Below, in pieces: positions 1 to 9,695 of a stretch of DNA of 64,000 nucleotides. Under the pieces are notes generated by a model. It was not told where the DNA came from. It saw only the letters and a list, made by a program, of their open reading frames with translations, and did no database searches. Each line of letters begins with the position of its first letter. Position 1 is the first letter of the stretch. The stretch covers positions 18,313 through 82,312 of the forward strand of contig JAPPHA010000018.1 in NCBI GenBank assembly GCA_028874915.1, written 5' to 3'. This stretch comes from Paracoccaceae bacterium. Lineage in GTDB: Bacteria > Pseudomonadota > Alphaproteobacteria > Rhodobacterales > Rhodobacteraceae. The translations under genes and the position numbers were made by a program.

Positions 1-1
1 G

Positions 2-613
2 GCTCCCCGAATCGGACGCCTGTTCAGTCACCATCCCGAACTCAAGATCGACCTCCGGCTGGCGGAGAGGGTCCTGAACCTGCCGATGCGGGAAGCCGAT
101 GTCGCCATCCGCATGAAAGAGCCTAGCCAGGCAGAACTCGTGCGACGCCGGCTGATGACGGTCAACATGCGACTTTACGCCACCCGTGAATACCTGGACA
201 GCCGCGGTGCTCCGGGCGCCATCGACGGTCTACGCGGGCACCGCCTCGTTTCCCAGAGTCTGGCTACCGAACAGCCGGGTGCCGCCTATGCCTGGGTGTC
301 CCCAATGCTTCTGGCCGATCATGATTCGCACATGACCGTGAACAACTACTTCGGCGTCCTCCAGGCGGTGCTCCACGGCGTCGGAATCGGCGTCCTCCCG
401 GATTACGTTGCGGAGGAATTTCCTCAGTTGATTCATGTCCTTCCCGGGGAACAGAGTCAGGATGTTCCCGTCTATCTGGCGTATCCGGAAGAACTGCGTC
501 ACTCACGCCGCGTCGCAGCCTTCCGCGAATTCGTCATCGAGGAAATCACGGCTTACAGAAGGCGGCACGCCGCTCGCGAAACTGCCGATGCTGCCGTCAA
601 GGGCGGACCATGA
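2..613 (+). CDS. LysR-type transcriptional regulator, 3' part only
   Basis: This is the C-terminal part of a LysR-type regulator; the helix-turn-helix end lies left of the window. The frame is open from base 2, so an apparent internal ATG at base 86 is not the start. The residues seen belong to the effector-binding domain: a HPEL segment followed by LRLAERV and the READVAIRM stretch that is usual near the start of this domain, and a GIGVLPDYVAEE segment near the end. The effector and target genes cannot be read from the sequence. About 300 bases without a gene separate it from the convergent MATE gene. The family call is firm; the function is open. Confidence 0.85.
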   Translation, partial: APRIGRLFSHHPELKIDLRLAERVLNLPMREADVAIRMKEPSQAELVRRRLMTVNMRLYATREYLDSRGAPGAIDGLRGHRLVSQSLATEQPGAAYAWVSPMLLADHDSHMTVNNYFGVLQAVLHGVGIGVLPDYVAEEFPQLIHVLPGEQSQDVPVYLAYPEELRHSRRVAAFREFVIEEITAYRRRHAARETADAAVKGGP

Positions 614-917
614 ATCTTCTGCTGCATTCGACTTGCGTTCCCCGGTCCCCCGGAATTGCCAGGATTTCCGGGTACAGCCCGTCTCAGCAGAACGGTCACC
701 GATCGGAACAGGCACCCAGGACCTTCACGCCATTGGGGCAGCAACTCATCTCAAGGGCCCGACAAGTCTCGTCCACTTGCCACATTCGCCGCAGCGCAGC
801 GCGAAATGCGGATGGACCTGCGTCAATGGGACGAACCCACTCTTGGGCAAACTGCCTGTGACCGCATCCGAAACGATCGACCGACCCCGGATGGCAGCGT
901 TCCGGAGCGAACCGCGA
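614..917. other. Gene-free spacer between convergent genes
   Basis: Short overlapping open frames occur on both strands here, but none has a recognisable domain, a ribosome binding site or codon use resembling the neighbours. I see no clear terminator hairpin with a T-run. Confidence 0.5.
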
Positions 918-2315
918 TCACTTCATGACAAACAACCGCCCGATGTCCTGAAGGATATCCGCCAGCGGGCTTGCATCTGCGATAGGCCGATTCCATTTGC
1001 GCTGTGACCTCCGCATCATCAAACCCGCATAGATGGCGGCCAGAACATTCCCGAGGGCCAGTGCGCCGAGGAGCCACCAAAGGCCCAGAAACGACCCGAT
1101 TGTCAGTAGCGGAAAAACGATGGCAAAGGTTCGAACGAGCATGATTTGCAAGGCGGTGCCCGGCATCTGCAACCCGTTGAAGATCGCGACCGTAACGTTG
1201 ACGATTCCCTGGAACCCGTACGATAGCGCAACGATCTTGAAATAGAGTCCGACAAACCGGACAACCTCGGTGTCGTCAGAAAAAATCCGTCCGATCATTG
1301 GACCCAACAGCGCCAAGATTCCGAAAAGAAGGATTCCGAGGTAAATCGACGCCTTCCCGGCGAAGACCACGGCTTCGTCAATGCGGTCGTGTTGCCTGGC
1401 CCCGAAATTCTGGGCAATGAAAGGCGTGATCGAGATCGAGACAGCAAAGATGCCGATCAATGCGAGCGCCTCAATCCTGCTGGCGACGCCGAATGCCGCA
1501 ACGGCCTCGGCTCCGTGACCTGCCAACAGGAACGTGACAAACATGCCGGTCGAGGGAACAAGGATTTGCATCGAAATCGTCGGGACCGAGAAACGCAAAA
1601 TGTCTCCGAGTCCGGAGAGCCCGGCACTGAACTGGCTGAATGCCAACAGGCCGGACCGCTTCATGATCACAGCGACGCCGACAAAGACAAAGATGAATGA
1701 CAAAGCGGTCGCATAGGCCGCACCGGCCAGTTCCAACTCGGGGAACGGGCCTTTCCCGAAAATGAGGAGCCAGTCGAAAACAAGATTGATGGCGCCGGCA
1801 ATCGCGAAGACGATCTCGGATTTCCCGGCAATTCCGATCGCACGTACGGTGCCGCTGCCGACGATTCCAAGCATTAGGAACGGAAAACTCAGGTAGAGGA
1901 TTCCCATGTAGTCGCCGATCAAGGGCAGGACTTCATCCGAAGCACCCAAAGCCGTGAACATCGGCCCGATCGCTGCACGCGCGAGAATGCTCAGGCCAAG
2001 TGATAGCACCAGGACAGTTCCAAGCGAGACAACTGCAAGGCCTCGGGCCCGATCCATGTCCCCTGCCCCGGCCGCCTTGGCGACAACCGAGGACACGCCG
2101 ACAGAAAGCCCCATGAAAATCGAGACAAAGACCAAGTAGGCGGTCGAGGAAAACGCCAGCGCAGCCAGTTCGGGTGAACCCAAGTGACCGACGAAATAGG
2201 TGTCGACAATCTGAAAGAGGAAGGTTGACAACATACCCAGGCTGATCGGCGCGGCCATGCGCAGAAGCATGGGAGTAACTGAGGTCGAAGTCATAGGGTT
2301 TTGTATTTCGGTCAT
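918..2315 (-). CDS. MATE family multidrug/toxin efflux protein
   Basis: A 465-residue integral membrane protein of the multidrug and toxic compound extrusion (MATE) family, which exports cationic or organic compounds from the cytoplasm using a sodium or proton gradient. The N-terminal half shows the family pattern: PISLGMLSTFLFQIVDTYF followed by the GHLG-type turn and ALAFSSTAYLVF. Hydrophobic segments are spread along the whole length, consistent with twelve membrane helices, and the length is normal for the family. It is monocistronic. No regulator is clearly tied to it, although the truncated LysR gene faces it. The substrate cannot be predicted. The first ATG gives the expected short N-terminus before helix 1. 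Confidence 0.88.
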   Translation of the reverse strand: MTEIQNPMTSTSVTPMLLRMAAPISLGMLSTFLFQIVDTYFVGHLGSPELAALAFSSTAYLVFVSIFMGLSVGVSSVVAKAAGAGDMDRARGLAVVSLGTVLVLSLGLSILARAAIGPMFTALGASDEVLPLIGDYMGILYLSFPFLMLGIVGSGTVRAIGIAGKSEIVFAIAGAINLVFDWLLIFGKGPFPELELAGAAYATALSFIFVFVGVAVIMKRSGLLAFSQFSAGLSGLGDILRFSVPTISMQILVPSTGMFVTFLLAGHGAEAVAAFGVASRIEALALIGIFAVSISITPFIAQNFGARQHDRIDEAVVFAGKASIYLGILLFGILALLGPMIGRIFSDDTEVVRFVGLYFKIVALSYGFQGIVNVTVAIFNGLQMPGTALQIMLVRTFAIVFPLLTIGSFLGLWWLLGALALGNVLAAIYAGLMMRRSQRKWNRPIADASPLADILQDIGRLFVMK

Positions 2316-2522
2316 CTCGTCATTCGTGTTTGCGGATTGGATAGGTCATTGCTTTCCTGTCCGGAGTTCTCACAGATCTCTTTGAAAAACAGAACCTTTC
2401 CGGAAAGATTCAGGGGTGTGCATCAGTCGCAACCTGCCTTTTCTCGAGACACGGGACGGGTCGCCGATTGCTGCCCTTCCCGCGTCTCAAGTACATGTCG
2501 TGGCTTCGATGTCCGTTCCCGA

Positions 2523-3155
2523 CTACGCCGCGAGCTTGACCTTGGGTTCCGTGCCCTGCGCCCTGTGGACCCTTTGCACGGCCGGGTCAGCAGCGAGTTG
2601 GCGAACCACACGATCGATATTTGGGTAGGTCGAGGTCGACTTTTCGAATCCATAGGCCCAATTGGCCATTGGATAGAGGAATGCGTCGACGACAGATTTC
2701 TTGTCGCCCAGCATCCAGGTCTTGCCTTCAAGATGGGCTTCGATGATGGCGAACGCCGAATCCACACGAATCTGCGCCGCATCCTTGACAGCGCCGAACT
2801 GCTCTTTGTCTGCGTGATAGCGCTGAGGCATGAAATACGGAAAAAAGAACGGATGAAGCGTTGCCGAGAGGAAGGAGAGCCAACGATAAAGTTGCTCGCG
2901 CCTGTCCTCTCCGATCGCAGGCCCGATCCCGGCGTCAGGGTAATCGTCCACGAGCTTCAGAATAATGGCAACACCTTCCGAAAGCGGCCCGTCGTCAACA
3001 AGTGTTGGCACTACGCCGGCCGGGTTCAGTTTCAGGTAATCCGGCGATTTCATGCTCGCAAAGTTGAGATGCTCGACGTCAAAGGGCCTTCCGATCCATT
3101 CAAGTATGACATGCACGGCTGTGCCGCATGTGCCAGGGGCAGAATAGAGTTTCAT
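2523..3155 (-). CDS. Glutathione S-transferase family protein
   Basis: A 210-residue cytosolic glutathione S-transferase. The N-terminal thioredoxin-like domain begins MKLYSAPGTCG and contains the conserved NPAGVVPTLVDDG segment with the cis-proline and the glutathione gamma-glutamyl site (residues about 45-58). An all-helical C-terminal domain follows. The family conjugates or reduces electrophilic compounds with glutathione; the specific substrate is unknown. The start codon overlaps the stop codon of the upstream glyoxalase-type gene in an ATGA arrangement, so the two are almost certainly co-translated. A divergent LysR regulator lies just beyond that gene and is the probable controller. 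Confidence 0.88.
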   Translation of the reverse strand: MKLYSAPGTCGTAVHVILEWIGRPFDVEHLNFASMKSPDYLKLNPAGVVPTLVDDGPLSEGVAIILKLVDDYPDAGIGPAIGEDRREQLYRWLSFLSATLHPFFFPYFMPQRYHADKEQFGAVKDAAQIRVDSAFAIIEAHLEGKTWMLGDKKSVVDAFLYPMANWAYGFEKSTSTYPNIDRVVRQLAADPAVQRVHRAQGTEPKVKLAA

Positions 3156-3607
3156 CTTGGGGTTCCTTTCCTTCCTTCTGTGTCGACGTTCCTGGTGATC
3201 AGGTCGGCGACCGACGGTCCTGGACCGACAAGCTCAAGGACATTTCGATCGGGATCGCGGATGAAAATTGTCTTGGTGCCGCGAAATTCGCGGTGGCCGG
3301 TTTTGTTGATGCCTTTCCGGGCGATAAACGCTTCAGTCGCCTCGGCATTCGTCACCTTGACAGCCAGGTGGGTGATCCCTGGATACTTGGACTCATCATC
3401 CATGAGGATGTTCTCACCCGCACGTTCCGTCGCCGGACCGAGAAGGTTGATGTTGATGCCGGACGGGTGAATCATCACCAACGGATGGCCGTTTTCGTAC
3501 CCACCGTCCGCAACCAGCTTGAATCCGAGAAGTTCGTAGAATTCGACCGACTTTTCCCGATCGCTGATGCGGATGCCAATGTGATCGAAGTTCGAGATTT
3601 CGAGCAT
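3152..3607 (-). CDS. VOC (glyoxalase/bleomycin-resistance fold) family protein
   Basis: A 151-residue vicinal oxygen chelate superfamily protein. It starts with MLEISNFDHIGIRISDREKS, where the histidine is the usual first metal ligand, followed by FYELLGFKLV. The C-terminal module ends with FIRDPDRNVLELVGPG, containing the glutamate normally used as the last metal ligand. Members include lactoylglutathione lyases, glutathione transferases and dioxygenases. Co-transcription with a glutathione S-transferase (4-base overlap) suggests a glutathione-linked detoxification step; that is inference. The gene is the first of a two-gene operon divergent from a LysR regulator. Confidence 0.85.
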   Translation of the reverse strand: MLEISNFDHIGIRISDREKSVEFYELLGFKLVADGGYENGHPLVMIHPSGININLLGPATERAGENILMDDESKYPGITHLAVKVTNAEATEAFIARKGINKTGHREFRGTKTIFIRDPDRNVLELVGPGPSVADLITRNVDTEGRKGTPR

Positions 3608-3641
3608 GTCCTTTCCCTTTCTTGTCGGTTGGACACGAGAT

Positions 3642-3654
3642 ATGCTTGGCGCAT
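3642..3654. promoter_or_regulatory. Candidate LysR-type operator in the divergent intergenic region
   Basis: An ATGC-N5-GCAT inverted repeat, shaped like the short dyads bound by LysR-type regulators, lies between the glyoxalase-type gene (minus) and the LysR gene (plus). It covers the earliest possible ATG of the LysR gene, which is one reason for placing that start further downstream. Seen by eye only. Confidence 0.3.
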
Positions 3655-3712
3655 GAACGTCACTAGATCAGAAAAAATCACATCTCCTGTCCATGGAGAT
3701 CACAGCCCAAGT

Positions 3713-4603
3713 GTGGACCGCATGCGGGAGTTTCTTGAGATCACTCGGACTGGCAGTATTTCCGAGGCGGCCCGCCAGCTCGGGCTGCCTCGGGCGACAC
3801 TGAGTCGCCGTATGTCCTCGCTTGAGGCGTCACTCGGTGTCAGGCTCATTATCCGCCGCACGACACGTCTTGCTCTGACAAAGGCCGGGGAAGAGCTACA
3901 CCGCCGCGCACAGCGGATCGTTTCCGATGCCGACGCTGCATGGGACGCCGTCCGCCGGCTCGACGATGTTCCACGGGGACTGCTGCGGGTTTCCGTCGCG
4001 GGTCCCTTCTTTCTCAGGCTTTTCGTCGACTTTTTGTGCGAGTTTCCCGAGGTACGGATCGAGGTGCAGTCGACGCCGCGTCACGTCGATCTCCTGAGCG
4101 AAGGCGTGGATGTCGCGATGCGGATCGGAGCCGTCAAGGATCAGGACCTGATCGCCCGCTACCTGCATTCCGACCGGCTGGTCGTCGTGGCTTCGCCGTC
4201 CTATCTGGCGGAAGTCGGTGAACCCAAGCGCCCGAAGGACTTGACTCGCCGCAACTGCATCGTCGGCGTATTCGGTGACTGGACGCCGAATGCGAAGTGG
4301 CCTCTTTGGTCAGGTGGAACGGTCTCGGTCAGCGGTCGGCTCCACACCAATGAAATCGATCTTGTCCGCGAAGCCGCAATTGAGGGCCTTGGCTTTGCGC
4401 TGATCGCGTCTGCCGTTGTCGCAGATGACGTGAAGGAAGGCCGACTCGTGCCGGTTCTTCTTGACAGGGTCGGGGCGGAATTGCCGATAAGCCTCGTTTA
4501 CGCAGATCGCGAATTCATCGAACCAAAAGTGCGAAAATTTGTAGACCGTGCGGCAGAAGTCATCACTCGCGACATGCCCAGGCCTCTTGACCTGAGCTTG
4601 TAG
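3713..4603 (+). CDS. LysR-type transcriptional regulator
   Basis: A 296-residue LysR-family regulator, the usual length. The N-terminal winged helix-turn-helix reads REFLEITRTGSISEAARQLG followed by LPRATLSRRMSSLEASLGVRL, and the effector-binding domain fills the rest. The start is uncertain: ATG at 3653 (20 residues longer), GTG at 3713 and ATG at 3722 are all in frame. The GTG gives the typical xDRMREF N-terminus and leaves about 105 bp of divergent regulatory region. It is transcribed away from the VOC/GST pair, the classical layout for a LysR regulator and its target operon, so it probably controls them in response to an electrophile. The ligand is unknown. Confidence 0.85.
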   Translation: MDRMREFLEITRTGSISEAARQLGLPRATLSRRMSSLEASLGVRLIIRRTTRLALTKAGEELHRRAQRIVSDADAAWDAVRRLDDVPRGLLRVSVAGPFFLRLFVDFLCEFPEVRIEVQSTPRHVDLLSEGVDVAMRIGAVKDQDLIARYLHSDRLVVVASPSYLAEVGEPKRPKDLTRRNCIVGVFGDWTPNAKWPLWSGGTVSVSGRLHTNEIDLVREAAIEGLGFALIASAVVADDVKEGRLVPVLLDRVGAELPISLVYADREFIEPKVRKFVDRAAEVITRDMPRPLDLSL

Positions 4604-6157
4604 GCAATTGCGAACTTTGCAGACGTCTGCAGAGGACAAGCCGTCCCGCGGGCTCAGTGCCCAAAACAATGTGCAAACGGATCCCCGAGATCCGCCCAGG
4701 ATTTTCGAACGCGCAACGGCCCGATACTCGTTGCCGTGGCAAGCTCAAAATTCACTACCGCAAGCCATGGCGCAGAAACCCATGCGATGCCGCTGCGGAA
4801 GCTTCGGGTACGGGCGGAAGGCAGTATTGCCCTGCGCATCTTCGTAAAGGCAGTGGTCCGGAGGTGAGTATTGGCGCACGTCTTCGCGAAGAATTCGCTC
4901 CAGCCGCCGAGCCTTGTGCTCGCAACCGCCAGAGAGCCGATGACGCCGGTGACCGCGCGACGAAGCCGAACGTCCTTTCAGTGCGCTTCATGAAGAGTCC
5001 CGAGTTTCGGGAAGCATACGCGCCCCTTCGACGCGGCCATGCCGGCGCGGCGCCGCCTGACAGGCAGCGCGGTATGAAATGCAATCCACCGTCACAAGGC
5101 TGTAAGGGAGCAGCGTTCCGTCCTTCGCAATCCTTCACCGTTACGCCCAAGCAACCGATGCGGTTGACAATGGGCCTTGCGTCGGCGGGCTGCTGACGTA
5201 AGCCGCTGAATCGAGTGGGGCCAGGCACCTGGAAGGCAAAGCGAAGATTGCCGAGGCACTGAACGAACGTACGACCGCCCACCCCAAGGAACGCCTGATT
5301 TCGCCAAGGCCGAAGCGTATTTCTTCGCCGCGGAACGCCAATTGCGGACTCGCTGACCAACACTCATTGCGCGGCCACAGTGACCAATGAACCGCCGGTC
5401 GATCGTGACAGACGTTGATCCGATCACGTTTACTCCATAAAATAATATCTTAATTCCAGCATTTTACAACGTGCAATTCAATCCCTGAAACCAGCTGATT
5501 TCGGGGCGGAGCCGCGCCACATTCGAGCCGCTTGATCAAGTCCCCAATCTTCGGCAGGTTCTATGCTGCCTTGGCCATGGCTGCCCGCGTCAGTGCCTGT
5601 CTGCTTGTCTGCAGACGGCCGGCCCCAGGTCGTCTCTCAGTGTGAACCGCTCAACCGATCCCCATCGAGGCCTGCGACATTACGCAGGTGCGCCCAGCGG
5701 AACGTGCAGACGTCCTTGGCACGGGTCGGGAACAACTCACCTTGAATTCGATGACAAACGTCCGTTATTCAAGAGATCAAGGATTTGGGGTCAATTCCTC
5801 TATATGCTGTGGATTCGATACCGACAGCATACTACAGAAACGGTCACAGGATCGGGCTACTTCCCCCGAACTCACAGAAATCCGGGCAAGGGTCTCGCTT
5901 GCCAGACAGGTTTTGCATGAGGCTCCAATGAAAGCGATTGCGCCAAGTTTCCTGGGCGTCGGTAACAACCGCCAAGAAATCTCGTTTCGTGAAACATCAA
6001 TCACCTGCTGTTTTCTTTACAGCCCGTCAACCCGGGGAGTGTCTCGATTGCGCTGGTCCGGCCTCCTCGTGAACCGGCGAAATCAGTCTGCCGGAGATGC
6101 CAGAGCGCACGGTTCGCTCCCGCCGATTTTTCATGCAGCCGTGCTCGGAATCCCGTC
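4604..6157. other. 1.55-kb region with no recognisable gene
   Basis: Open frames up to about 200 codons exist on both strands, but they are arginine-, serine- and proline-rich, overlap each other and show no domain that I can name. No RNA gene was recognised. The stretch directly upstream of purL, where purS and purQ often sit in alphaproteobacteria, carries no trace of either. It is best read as decayed or non-coding DNA. Confidence 0.5.
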
Positions 6158-8335
6158 ATGAGAGCCGAGCCCGACGTCACCGAACGACTGGCCAAGGACC
6201 ACGGTCTCTCCGCCGACGAGTATGCCCGAATACTAGAGCTTCTCGGTCGGGCGCCGAATCTAACAGAGCTCGGAATCTTCTCGGCCATGTGGAACGAGCA
6301 CTGTTCGTACAAGTCTTCCCGAAAATGGCTTCGAATCTTGCCAACCGAAGGCCCCCAGGTCATCTGTGGCCCTGGCGAGAATGCTGGTGTCGTCGACATC
6401 GGCGACGGCGATGCCGTGGTCTTCAAGATGGAGAGCCACAACCATCCATCCTACATCGAACCCTTTCAGGGGGCGGCTACCGGAGTTGGCGGGATACTGC
6501 GGGACGTTTTTACCATGGGGGCACGGCCCATTGCCGCTCTCAATGCGCTCTCGTTCGGGGCACCCGATCACTCAAAAACCCGGGCGCTCCTGTCCGGTGT
6601 CGTCGAGGGAATTGGGGCCTACGGCAATTGTTTCGGCGTTCCCACCGTTGGCGGCGAACTCCGCTTTCACCCGGCTTACAACGGCAACTGCTTGGTCAAT
6701 GCGTTCGCCATCGGTCTCGCCAGGGCCGAACGGATCTTCTACTCGGCCGCATCCGGAGTCGGAATGCCAGTTGTCTATCTTGGAGCGAAAACCGGACGCG
6801 ACGGTGTCGGGGGTGCGTCCATGGCATCGGCCGAATTCGACGGCGAGCCTACCCAGGACCGAACGACCGTGCAGGTGGGCGATCCGTTCACGGAAAAGCG
6901 TCTCCTGGAGGCCTGTCTCGAACTCATGGCTTGCGATGCCATTGTCGCCATCCAGGACATGGGGGCCGCCGGGCTAACCTGTTCGGCCGTCGAAATGGGC
7001 AACAAGGGGGGGCTTGGCGTGCATCTGCGTCTGGAGGCGGTTCCAGTACGTGAGGACCAGATGTCTGCCTACGAACTCATGCTCAGCGAGTCCCAGGAAC
7101 GCATGCTCATGGTCATACGGCCAGACCAGGAAGGCACCGCGCGCAAGATCTTCGAGAAATGGGATCTGGAGTTTGCAGTCGTCGGCGAGACTCTCGCAGA
7201 CGATCGATTCATCGTGACACAAGACGGTCGAACCCAGGCGGATCTGCCCCTCGGAGCTCTGTCAGGCGAAGCCCCGGAATACGACCGGCCGACATACGAC
7301 ACGCCGCCGCCGCCGCCCCTCGACTTCCGGCCCATGATCGACCCTGTGACGGGCCTCCGCCAATTGCTCGCCTCCCCCAACTACGCGTCCCGGGAGTGGA
7401 TTTATCGCCAATACGACCACTCCGTGATGGCCGATACGATTCGCCCGCCCGGATTCGGTGCAGCGGTAGTCCGGATCCATGGCAGCAACAAGGCGATCGC
7501 GATCACGACCGACGTCACGCCGCGTTACTGTGCCGCCAACCCACTAGAGGGCGGACGTCAGGCCGTCGCGGAAGCCTATCGGAACCTTTCGGCAACCGGT
7601 GCGACACCGCTTGCCTGCACGGACTGCCTCAACTTTGGGAATCCTGAGAATTCGGAAATCATGGGCCAGTTGGCCAGTTGCGCCCGCGGCATTGCGCAAG
7701 CATGCCTGGCTCTCGACATGCCAGTCGTGTCCGGCAATGTTTCCTTGTACAATGAAACCGCCGGCAAAGCGGTTCTTCCCACGCCGACCATCGGCGCGGT
7801 CGGCCTGATCGCCAACATCGACTCCATGATCGGCCGACTGGCGAAACCCGGCGACCGGGCAATCCTGATTGGTGAGACAAGAGGACATCTCGGACAGTCG
7901 GCTCTGCTGGCCGAGGTCTTTGGCCGGGAGGCTGGCCCGCCACCGCCGGTCGACCTCGACGCCGAACGCCGTCACGGTTCATTCGTCAGAACGTCGGTCG
8001 CGTGGGTCCATGCGGCGACCGACCTCTCGGATGGGGGGCTGGCACTTGCCGGATTTGAACTCGCCGAGGCTGCCGGTGTCGGCTTGTCTCTCGAGACCGG
8101 CGACGCCGGCTGGTTTTTCGGCGAAGACCAGGGCCGGTATCTTCTTGCCGCTTCGCCCGAAAACGCGGCCTTGCTCGTTCGCCATGCGACGCGAGAGGGA
8201 ATTCCTGCGCAGGTCGTTGGTGTCTTCGGCGGGGACCACTTGCAAATGGGACACGCCACCGCCCCGATGCAGGAAATCTCCCAACTGTTTCGACAATCAC
8301 TCGGAGAATTCGCGGAGGGCTATCCCGGAACGTGA
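6158..8335 (+). CDS. purL: Phosphoribosylformylglycinamidine synthase subunit II
   Basis: A 725-residue small-type PurL, the synthetase subunit that converts formylglycinamide ribonucleotide to the amidine using ATP and ammonia supplied by PurQ, with PurS as bridging partner (fourth step of IMP synthesis). Visible signatures are [20 protein letters not shown] near the N-terminus, [10 protein letters not shown] with the catalytic histidine (about residue 90), the [14 protein letters not shown] segment and a C-terminal [18 protein letters not shown]-synthase-like motif. The length is normal for the PurSQL type. bolA and grxD follow downstream, the standard alphaproteobacterial order, but purS and purQ are not directly upstream. 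The ATG at 6158 gives the expected N-terminus. Confidence 0.96.
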   Translation: MRAEPDVTERLAKDHGLSADEYARILELLGRAPNLTELGIFSAMWNEHCSYKSSRKWLRILPTEGPQVICGPGENAGVVDIGDGDAVVFKMESHNHPSYIEPFQGAATGVGGILRDVFTMGARPIAALNALSFGAPDHSKTRALLSGVVEGIGAYGNCFGVPTVGGELRFHPAYNGNCLVNAFAIGLARAERIFYSAASGVGMPVVYLGAKTGRDGVGGASMASAEFDGEPTQDRTTVQVGDPFTEKRLLEACLELMACDAIVAIQDMGAAGLTCSAVEMGNKGGLGVHLRLEAVPVREDQMSAYELMLSESQERMLMVIRPDQEGTARKIFEKWDLEFAVVGETLADDRFIVTQDGRTQADLPLGALSGEAPEYDRPTYDTPPPPPLDFRPMIDPVTGLRQLLASPNYASREWIYRQYDHSVMADTIRPPGFGAAVVRIHGSNKAIAITTDVTPRYCAANPLEGGRQAVAEAYRNLSATGATPLACTDCLNFGNPENSEIMGQLASCARGIAQACLALDMPVVSGNVSLYNETAGKAVLPTPTIGAVGLIANIDSMIGRLAKPGDRAILIGETRGHLGQSALLAEVFGREAGPPPPVDLDAERRHGSFVRTSVAWVHAATDLSDGGLALAGFELAEAAGVGLSLETGDAGWFFGEDQGRYLLAASPENAALLVRHATREGIPAQVVGVFGGDHLQMGHATAPMQEISQLFRQSLGEFAEGYPGT

Positions 8336-8396
8336 CGGCCGGCCTTGCAGTGAACCTCTGGCAAACCTACATTCGTCGAGACGAGAGGAGACCATC

Positions 8397-8648
8397 ATGG
8401 CTATGGAAGCCGAGGACATCCGTAAACTGATCCTGGAGTCCTTCCCCGCAGCAGAGGTGACGATCACCGACCTGGCCGGGGATGGCAATCACTATGCGGC
8501 TCTGGTGATTGCGCCGGAGTTCACAGGCAAGAACCGGGTCGAACAACAACGGATGGTCTACAAGGCGCTCAAGGGCCGCATGGACGGGCCCGCAGGCGAA
8601 CTTCACGCTCTCGCCTTGACCACCCGACCGCCCGAACAGGAGGCTTGA
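8397..8648 (+). CDS. bolA: BolA family protein
   Basis: An 83-residue BolA-type protein. The class II KH-like fold is seen in MEAEDIRKLILESFPAAEVT and in FTGKNRVEQQRMVYKAL, followed by the conserved LHALALTT ending whose histidine binds iron or a shared iron-sulfur cluster. These proteins pair with monothiol glutaredoxins in Fe-S cluster trafficking. The gene lies between purL and grxD, 162 bases before grxD, which agrees with that partnership. A GAGAGGAG sequence upstream of the ATG fixes the start and rules out the much longer upstream frame. The subfamily (BolA1 or IbaG-like) was not resolved. Confidence 0.9.
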   Translation: MAMEAEDIRKLILESFPAAEVTITDLAGDGNHYAALVIAPEFTGKNRVEQQRMVYKALKGRMDGPAGELHALALTTRPPEQEA

Positions 8649-8810
8649 CGCCGCCTCCGACGGCGTTGAATTTCCGGGAAACACACCCTTCGATCGGCTG
8701 GCCAGCCGGTGCGGATTCGTTCCAAGGATTCTTGACCGCTGGTTCAGACCCATGGAGATGAATTCAGGAACGGACCGGACAGCGATTCGGAACACAGGAA
8801 AGGGCCAGAC

Positions 8811-9179
8811 ATGGCAGATGCTAAAGAAACCATTGGTGCCGAAATCGGCGAAAACGACGTTGTACTCTTCATGAAAGGCACGAGCGCCATGCCGCAATGC
8901 GGGTTCTCATCCCGTGTGGCGGGCGTTCTCAACTACCTGAATGTTGACTTCAAGGACGTCAATGTTCTCGCCGACGAGGCCATTCGACAGGGAATCAAGG
9001 AGTATTCCGACTGGCCAACCATTCCCCAGCTCTATGTCAAAGGGGAATTCGTCGGCGGCTGCGACATCATCACCGAAATGACGCTTTCCGGTGAACTCGA
9101 CCAGCTCTTCGACGAAAAAGGCGTTGCCTACGACAAGGCCGCCGCCAACAAGATTCGGGAATCCAATCGCGCATCGTGA
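8811..9179 (+). CDS. grxD: Monothiol glutaredoxin, Grx4/GrxD type
   Basis: A 122-residue monothiol glutaredoxin of the CGFS class. The active site is in KGTSAMPQCGFSSR (residues about 23-36), and the glutathione-binding TIPQLYVKGEFVGGCDI segment follows. With glutathione it carries a [2Fe-2S] cluster and delivers it to target proteins, commonly together with BolA, whose gene is just upstream. The C-terminus is slightly longer than in E. coli GrxD. There are no membrane or signal segments, so it acts in the cytoplasm. The purL-bolA-grxD order is standard for alphaproteobacteria. Confidence 0.95.
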   Translation: MADAKETIGAEIGENDVVLFMKGTSAMPQCGFSSRVAGVLNYLNVDFKDVNVLADEAIRQGIKEYSDWPTIPQLYVKGEFVGGCDIITEMTLSGELDQLFDEKGVAYDKAAANKIRESNRAS

Positions 9180-9242
9180 CCAGCGGCGAAACCGCCACTC
9201 CTGCGAGAATCCGGAGTCGTCCAACCTGTTGATCAAGCATGA

Positions 9243-9695
9243 TCAGCACCGAACGGCCTCGGCCGCCGCCTCAAGCCTTTTCACCATGCGTTCGACAATG
9301 GCGGCAAGTTCGGTTTCACTGCCACCTTGCTGACGAGCCCGCTGATCTGCGGCATCGAATTTGGCTTGAAGATCGGCCAACCGTACTTTGGCACGGGTCA
9401 ATTCGCCATTGGCTTCCCGCAAGTTCTCGATGGCTTCATCGGCCCGCTTGCGAGCGTCGCCTGCGGCCTCGGAAATCCGACGTTCGACATCGTCTCCCAG
9501 GGTCAGGGCCTTGTCGGCAACCATCAGACCTGCAAGCAGAAGAAGTCGGGATTCCGGGATTCGCCCAAGAGCATCGCTCAACGTGTCAGCTTCCGCTCCA
9601 AGGCACGCTGCAGCGCGACGCAAGGCCTCTTCCTCGCCGTCCTGGCATTTGAGTTCAAACTCGCGGCCGGCGATCTGAACCACTATCTCAGGCAC
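9243..9695 (-). CDS. zapA: Cell division protein ZapA
   Basis: A 150-residue ZapA, which bundles FtsZ filaments at the division ring. The N-terminal ZapA fold begins PEIVVQIAGREFELKC and is followed by the conserved region around LLLLAGLMVADKALTL. The C-terminal half is a long charged coiled coil. It is longer than E. coli ZapA, as is usual in alphaproteobacteria. The start is GTG and overlaps the end of the upstream coiled-coil gene by eight bases, so the pair is translationally coupled. It converges on grxD. Confidence 0.9.
   Translation of the reverse strand: MPEIVVQIAGREFELKCQDGEEEALRRAAACLGAEADTLSDALGRIPESRLLLLAGLMVADKALTLGDDVERRISEAAGDARKRADEAIENLREANGELTRAKVRLADLQAKFDAADQRARQQGGSETELAAIVERMVKRLEAAAEAVRC

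Noticed and set aside
3128..3712. Upstream in-frame extension of the LysR gene (to 3128 or to the ATG at 3653)
   Set aside because: The longest version runs antisense through the glyoxalase-type gene, and the ATG at 3653 lies inside an inverted repeat that looks like an operator. The downstream start matches family N-termini better.
4755..5363. Minus-strand open frame of about 200 codons in the spacer before purL
   Set aside because: Arginine/serine/proline-rich composition, no domain, no clear start signal, and overlapping open frames of similar length on the other strand.
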